DNA from: Sediminibacterium ginsengisoli
GTDB lineage: Bacteria > Bacteroidota > Bacteroidia > Chitinophagales > Chitinophagaceae
Direction: 5' to 3'
Length of the DNA: 64,000 nucleotides
Assembly: GCA_945865545.1 (NCBI GenBank)
Contig: CAMBEQ010000008.1
Span: 1 to 64,000 of the forward strand
The notes beneath the pieces are model-generated. The model was not told where the DNA came from, ran no database searches, and saw only the letters and a program-made list of their open reading frames with translations. The stretch's first letter is position 1. Each line of letters begins with the position of its first letter. A program made the position numbers and the translations under genes. This document shows, one piece after another, positions 60,372 to 64,000 of this stretch.

Positions 60372-61466
60372 ATGAATAACAGTATAAAAAAAATAACCAT
60401 TGGATTTTTAATGACCATAGTGTGCTTTCAATTAAATGCACAATCCTTACAAATTACTGGGAATTTAAAAAATGTCCCAGATAAAATGCAAGTGGCTTTA
60501 TTAGATGGTATGGCTAATAAAGAAGTAGACTCGGCCATGGTAGTGGATGGAAAATTTGTATTAAAAGCAAAGACGGAGAATACTGGAATCTACGTAATCA
60601 CCTTCAAAGCAATAAAAATTCAAATACCCATTTTTGTAGGCAATGATGAACTTACTATGGAAGGGGATGTTCAAAAAGTAAATGAAATTGTATATAAAGG
60701 TTCTGCTAGTCAAGAATTGTATCAGTCCTTTATGAAAAATTTAGATCCTAAAATGCTTACCTATTTTAATATTTTATCGATAGCGGAAAATGAAAAAAAT
60801 AGTATTAAAAAAGATTCCATTACTAAAAAAGCAGACATAGAAGCAAAAAAAATCATTGATGAATATATTGCATTAAGTAAAAAATACAATGAGTCTCCAG
60901 TAACTACTTTTTTCTTATTCCAGTTTGCTAACATATTTCCATTGGTGAAAGAATCATTGAGAGATTATTATGCTCTTTTAGCAGGGGAGGCTAAAAAAGG
61001 TCCTTTTGCTATGGTAATTGAAAAATCAATGGAATCTGCGGGATTAGGCAAGATTGGCTCTGTGTTGCCCGATTTTAAACAAAATGATGTCAATGGTAAG
61101 TCGGTGAGTTTGTCTTCTTTGAAAGGGAAATATGTATTGGTTGATTTTTGGGCAAGCTGGTGCGGCCCTTGCCGAGCAGAAAATCCGAATGTAGTAAAAA
61201 CCTACAATCAATTCAAGGATAAGAATTTCACAGTATTGGGAGTTTCATTAGATCAGGATAAAACAAGATGGTTGGAGGCTATTAAAAAAGATGGTTTAAA
61301 TTGGACGCATGTAAGTGATTTAAAATATTGGAACAATGAAGTGGCTGTTCAATTTGGTATACAATCTATACCAGCTAGTTTCTTAATTGATCCAAATGGG
61401 GTGGTGATTGGAAGAGATTTAAGGGGGGATGATTTAGTAAAAACACTTGAAAAGTTGATCAAGTAA
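60372..61466 (+). CDS. DUF4369-thioredoxin-like (TlpA-type) exported protein
   Basis: 364 aa with a signal peptide (FLMTIVCFQLNAQS). Residues about 25-120 are a DUF4369-like beta domain (LQITGNLKNVPDKMQVALLD, VDGKFVLKAKTENTGIYVI). A helical middle follows. The C-terminal AhpC/TlpA thioredoxin domain has GSVLPDFKQNDVNGKSVSLSSLKGKYVLVDF and the CxxC site WASWCGPCRAENP, then IPASFLIDPNGVVIGRDLRG. It is probably a periplasmic thiol-disulfide reductase; such proteins are numerous in Bacteroidota and partners are unclear. It lies 67 nt after hisIE but looks independent in function. Confidence 0.9.
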   Translation: MNNSIKKITIGFLMTIVCFQLNAQSLQITGNLKNVPDKMQVALLDGMANKEVDSAMVVDGKFVLKAKTENTGIYVITFKAIKIQIPIFVGNDELTMEGDVQKVNEIVYKGSASQELYQSFMKNLDPKMLTYFNILSIAENEKNSIKKDSITKKADIEAKKIIDEYIALSKKYNESPVTTFFLFQFANIFPLVKESLRDYYALLAGEAKKGPFAMVIEKSMESAGLGKIGSVLPDFKQNDVNGKSVSLSSLKGKYVLVDFWASWCGPCRAENPNVVKTYNQFKDKNFTVLGVSLDQDKTRWLEAIKKDGLNWTHVSDLKYWNNEVAVQFGIQSIPASFLIDPNGVVIGRDLRGDDLVKTLEKLIK

Positions 61467-61484
61467 AATTTTCAAATAAAAATA

Positions 61485-61519
61485 TAAAAAAAGCCTCCCG
61501 ATTATTCGGGGGACTTTTT
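61485..61519. terminator. Rho-independent terminator
   Basis: Stem AAGCCTCCCGA / TCGGGGGACTT with one mismatch and one G-U, loop TTAT, T-run on the plus strand and A-run before the stem. It lies between the convergent thioredoxin-like gene (+) and the 176-aa gene (-) and can serve both. Confidence 0.82.
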
Positions 61520-61549
61520 AATAGCATCTATTTTGTAAAACTGTATTGG

Positions 61550-62053
61550 CTATTGAATATATTTTTTACCTAACCAACTTTCTGAAATAGGTTGTAACCA
61601 ATCTTTTTCCATGGCAGCTTTATTAGCCACTAAATTATTAAAGTATAAAGTATCTTTTGATAAAATTCCATTTTCTAGTGCGTAACCTACCTGTGCAAGG
61701 GGGATAGTTTGTACTTTATCCTTTACCCAAAAAGCCATTAGTTCACGATTGAACATTTGTACATTGTTCATTACTTCTATTTGCTTTATAACATGCACCG
61801 AGCTATCGGTACTACAACCACCCACGCCCGTTTGAGACTCGTCCGCCATTATCACAATGAACTGACCATATAATATAGTGGCAAAGCCTTTAACTGGTGC
61901 GCCATGGCTTTTCCAGTTATCAGTAAATGTTTCTAGTATTTCTTCCGCTTGAAATAATTCTGGTAAAGTAAAAGTTCTATTACTTTGATAGATCCATGTC
62001 TTAGACAATGGATGAAAGTTTTCAGGCAGTATTGTTTTTAAATCTACATTCAT
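61550..62053 (-). CDS. Conserved hypothetical protein in the Fe-S operon
   Basis: 167 aa from the ATG at 62053 (MNVDLKTILPENFHP); the tracked start overlaps the upstream gene and is not preferred. No signal peptide or membrane helix. Visible features are a DESQTGVGGCSTDSSVHVIK segment with a conserved-looking Cys and the aromatic C-terminal SESWLGKKYI. Proteins like this in Bacteroidota are sometimes labelled ABC transporter ATPase, but no Walker A or B motif is present, so that label is not supported. It is the last gene of a three-gene run with the Fe-S proteins. Function unknown. Confidence 0.8.
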   Translation of the reverse strand: MNVDLKTILPENFHPLSKTWIYQSNRTFTLPELFQAEEILETFTDNWKSHGAPVKGFATILYGQFIVIMADESQTGVGGCSTDSSVHVIKQIEVMNNVQMFNRELMAFWVKDKVQTIPLAQVGYALENGILSKDTLYFNNLVANKAAMEKDWLQPISESWLGKKYIQ

Positions 62054-62060
62054 TTTTTTT

Positions 62061-62840
62061 CTATTGTATTGCTTTTGCAATTATTTCAGCTATATCTAAT
62101 ACTTCTATACCCAGTTCTTCGTCTCTGTTTTTAATACCATCGCTTAACATAGTATTGCAAAAAGGGCAGGCGCTTGCTACAAAGTCGGACTTGGTCTCAA
62201 TGGCTTCGTCTGCTCTTTCCATATTCACTCTTTTATCTCCTTTCTCTTCTTCTTTAAACATCTGTGCACCACCGGCACCGCAACAAAGCCCCTTGGACTT
62301 GCATCTTTTCATTTCTCTGAGTTCCATATCCAAACTTTCCAACACCTTTCTTGGGGCTTCATAAATCTCGTTGGCCCTTCCTAAATAACAACTATCGTGG
62401 TAAGTAATAGACTTTCCTTTCCATTCGTTGCTATCGGTGAATTTAATCTTTCCTTGCTCTATGAGTTCTTGTAAAAATTGAGTGTGGTGTATCACATCAT
62501 AATTCCCGCCTAAATCTGGGTACTCATTTTTTAAGATATTAAAGCAGTGGGGGCAGGTAGTAACAATTTTTTTAATAGAGTAACCATTCAAAATTTGAAT
62601 GTTTTGATAAGCCATCATTTGAAACATGAATTCATTACCGGCCCTTCTAGCAGGATCACCGGTGCAAGCTTCTTCCTTACCTAAAATAGCATAGTTAACG
62701 CCAGCTTTATCTAATATAGTAGCGAAAGCTTTGGTTATTTTTTGAGCTCGTAAATCAAAACTACCTGCACAACCTACCCAAAACAATATTTCGGGTGTTT
62801 GTCCGCTTGCCATCATTTCTGCCATTGTACTTACTTTCAT
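62061..62840 (-). CDS. Fe-S-binding CCG-domain protein (heterodisulfide reductase subunit B-like)
   Basis: 259 aa from the ATG at 62840 (MKVSTMAEMMASGQ), which avoids overlap with the upstream gene. It contains the two cysteine-rich CCG-type motifs: first TTCPHCFNILKNEYPDLGG with preceding EEACTGDPARR, second CKSKGLCCGAGGAQMFKEEE; ITYHDSCYLGRANEIYEAPR lies between. Such domains bind an unusual [4Fe-4S] cluster in HdrB, GlpC and LutA. It is paired with a membrane ferredoxin-type protein encoded directly upstream, so the two probably form a membrane-associated electron-transfer complex; the donor and acceptor are not evident. Confidence 0.9.
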   Translation of the reverse strand: MKVSTMAEMMASGQTPEILFWVGCAGSFDLRAQKITKAFATILDKAGVNYAILGKEEACTGDPARRAGNEFMFQMMAYQNIQILNGYSIKKIVTTCPHCFNILKNEYPDLGGNYDVIHHTQFLQELIEQGKIKFTDSNEWKGKSITYHDSCYLGRANEIYEAPRKVLESLDMELREMKRCKSKGLCCGAGGAQMFKEEEKGDKRVNMERADEAIETKSDFVASACPFCNTMLSDGIKNRDEELGIEVLDIAEIIAKAIQ

Positions 62841-62850
62841 AAATATTCTT

Positions 62851-64000
62851 TTATGCTTGTTTTGTCCAGGCGTCTCTATCGTCAGGTGCAAATTTCCAAG
62901 GTGCAAAATTATTTTCAATATTACTAAACATGCTATTCCACTCCTGTGGTGCATTACTTTCTTCCATCACTAGTGACCTACGTAGTTCCATGATAATATC
63001 TAAAGGAGATATGCTAATAGGACATTCTTCCACACAAGCATTACAAGTAGTACATGCCATTAGCTCTTCCACTGTAATATAATCGTGTAATAAAGACTTA
63101 TTATCAGGCACAAAGTTTTTATATAGGTCGATATTTTTACCTACTTCTTCTAATCTGTCTCTAGTGGCCATCATAATTTTACGAGGGCTTAATAATTTAC
63201 CTGTTATGTTGGCTGGACAGGCTGCAGTACATCTTCCACATTCGGTGCAACTATAGGCGTCCATTAAGTTTTTCGAACTTAAGTCCATTACATCCTTAGC
63301 GCCAAAGCTGGCAGGGGCAGCAACGCCAGTAGGCGCTAGTTCAGGCTGCATCGCGTACAATACTTCATTTTGCACTTCGGGCATATTGTGCATCATGCCC
63401 TTGGGTGTAAGGGGCGCATAATAAGTATTGGGGAAGGCTAAAATAATATGTAAATGCTTTGAATAAGGTAGGTAGTTCATAAAAATATAAATACCTATAA
63501 TATGCAACCACCAAGCAGTATGCTCAATAATAAAAATCGTATCTTTATTTATCCCACTAAATAAGGGTTGAAGGCTGGAGGAAATAATAAAATGTGTTTG
63601 CGTATCGGCTGCATTCATGACTAAGAACAAACCCATTAAAATAATTTCAGCAATTAAGATATAATTCGCATCTGAGCGGGGCCAGCCTGCTAAGTCATTA
63701 CTCATAAACCTTTTTAGTTTTAGCATATTTCTTCTTGCTAGAAATAGTATACAAGCCACAAATACCATGGCTGCCAATATTTCAAAACTATTTATTATGA
63801 AATTATATAAAGAAGCCAATCCGAATTTTTCAAAATAGCTTTCAAAAATTCGGTGGGTACCTAGTATTCCATCTGCCATAATTTCAAGCAGCTCAATATT
63901 AATAATGATAAAACCAACGTATAGAATTAAATGTAAAATTGCAACGATAGGTTTTTTAAACATTTTCTTTTGACCCAATGCTAATAAAAAAACATTTTTC
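62851..64000 (-). CDS. Membrane 4Fe-4S dicluster protein (heterodisulfide reductase subunit C/E-like), 5' partial
   Basis: The frame stays open to the right window edge: codons before the tracked TTG start read KNVFLLALGQKKM with no stop, so the gene begins outside. Several membrane helices occupy the visible first 190 residues (about 10-32, 45-65, 95-118, 145-165 of the tracked ORF). The soluble part carries two ferredoxin motifs, CTECGRCTAACPANITG and CTTCNACVEECPISISP, each followed by a Pro, binding two [4Fe-4S] clusters. With the CCG protein 10 nt downstream it resembles Hdr/GlpC-type quinone-linked oxidoreductases. Certain as to cluster motifs; physiological role unknown. Confidence 0.92.
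   Translation of the reverse strand, partial: KNVFLLALGQKKMFKKPIVAILHLILYVGFIIINIELLEIMADGILGTHRIFESYFEKFGLASLYNFIINSFEILAAMVFVACILFLARRNMLKLKRFMSNDLAGWPRSDANYILIAEIILMGLFLVMNAADTQTHFIISSSLQPLFSGINKDTIFIIEHTAWWLHIIGIYIFMNYLPYSKHLHIILAFPNTYYAPLTPKGMMHNMPEVQNEVLYAMQPELAPTGVAAPASFGAKDVMDLSSKNLMDAYSCTECGRCTAACPANITGKLLSPRKIMMATRDRLEEVGKNIDLYKNFVPDNKSLLHDYITVEELMACTTCNACVEECPISISPLDIIMELRRSLVMEESNAPQEWNSMFSNIENNFAPWKFAPDDRDAWTKQA

Noticed and set aside
62841-62954. N-terminal extension of the CCG-domain ORF
   Set aside because: It overlaps the upstream ferredoxin-type gene by over 100 nt; the ATG at 62840 gives normal spacing.
63964-63978. TTG start of the last ORF
   Set aside because: The frame remains open to the window edge and the upstream residues look coding, so the true start lies outside the window.
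1-64000. CRISPR arrays, insertion sequences, prophage genes, tRNAs
   Set aside because: No regularly spaced repeats, transposase or phage ORFs, or cloverleaf-like intergenic sequences were found; intergenic gaps are all below 300 bases.

Overview
The window is AT-rich chromosomal DNA from a Bacteroidota bacterium, most likely of the Chitinophagaceae type. This assignment rests on gene content, not on a search. Supporting content: a type IX secretion plug protein, a lipoprotein TamA homologue (TamL), the parA-parB-DUF5683-dapB block, DUF3575, DUF4954 and DUF4369-thioredoxin proteins, and an archaeal/eukaryal-type ProRS. The promoters fit the Bacteroidota TTG / TAnnTTTG pattern and Shine-Dalgarno sequences are absent. 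It is almost fully coding: about 50 genes, no tRNA or rRNA, no CRISPR array, no insertion sequence, and no gene-free stretch over 300 bases.

Layout. 1-5.4 kb: end of one M16 peptidase, an inactive-type M16 partner, a FadL-like barrel and a Gly/Tyr-rich lipoprotein. 5.5-13.4 kb: proS, truB, tamL, a SpoU methyltransferase, a LolC/E-type permease and the T9SS plug. 13.5-20.6 kb: SRP RNA, fructose-6-phosphate aldolase, YitT, AlkD, an oxidoreductase, aconitase, PspC and kdsA. 20.7-25.0 kb: DUF3575 protein, an Rrf2 regulator, and dapB-DUF5683-parB-parA. 25.1-44.5 kb: phosphoesterase, porin, DUF4954, amidase, DEAD-box helicase, a DUF1501/DUF1549 cytochrome pair, a DUF885 peptidase, glmS, GNAT, mgtE, SET, lactonase and GH16. 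44.6-60.3 kb: complete histidine and tryptophan biosynthesis. 60.4-64 kb: a thioredoxin-like protein and a heterodisulfide-reductase-like Fe-S operon running off the right edge.

The standout region is 44.57-60.30 kb. The trp operon (trpEGDCFBA) sits inside the his cluster: hisGDC, then a sugar dehydrogenase and a cytochrome c, then hisB, then trp, then hisHAFIE. Both hisG and trpE are preceded by a classical attenuator too short for the ORF track. The his leader peptide contains HTHHFH and the trp leader contains WWW. Each is followed by a rho-independent terminator and a competing antiterminator strand overlapping or adjoining the leader stop codon. Both promoters have TTG-N20-TAAATTTG. Using the SRP RNA in the same window as a ruler, the predicted transcription starts fall on, or 3 nt before, the leader ATGs, so both leader peptides look leaderless or nearly so. 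Because no terminator separates trpA from hisH, the second half of the histidine pathway is probably read from the trp attenuator.
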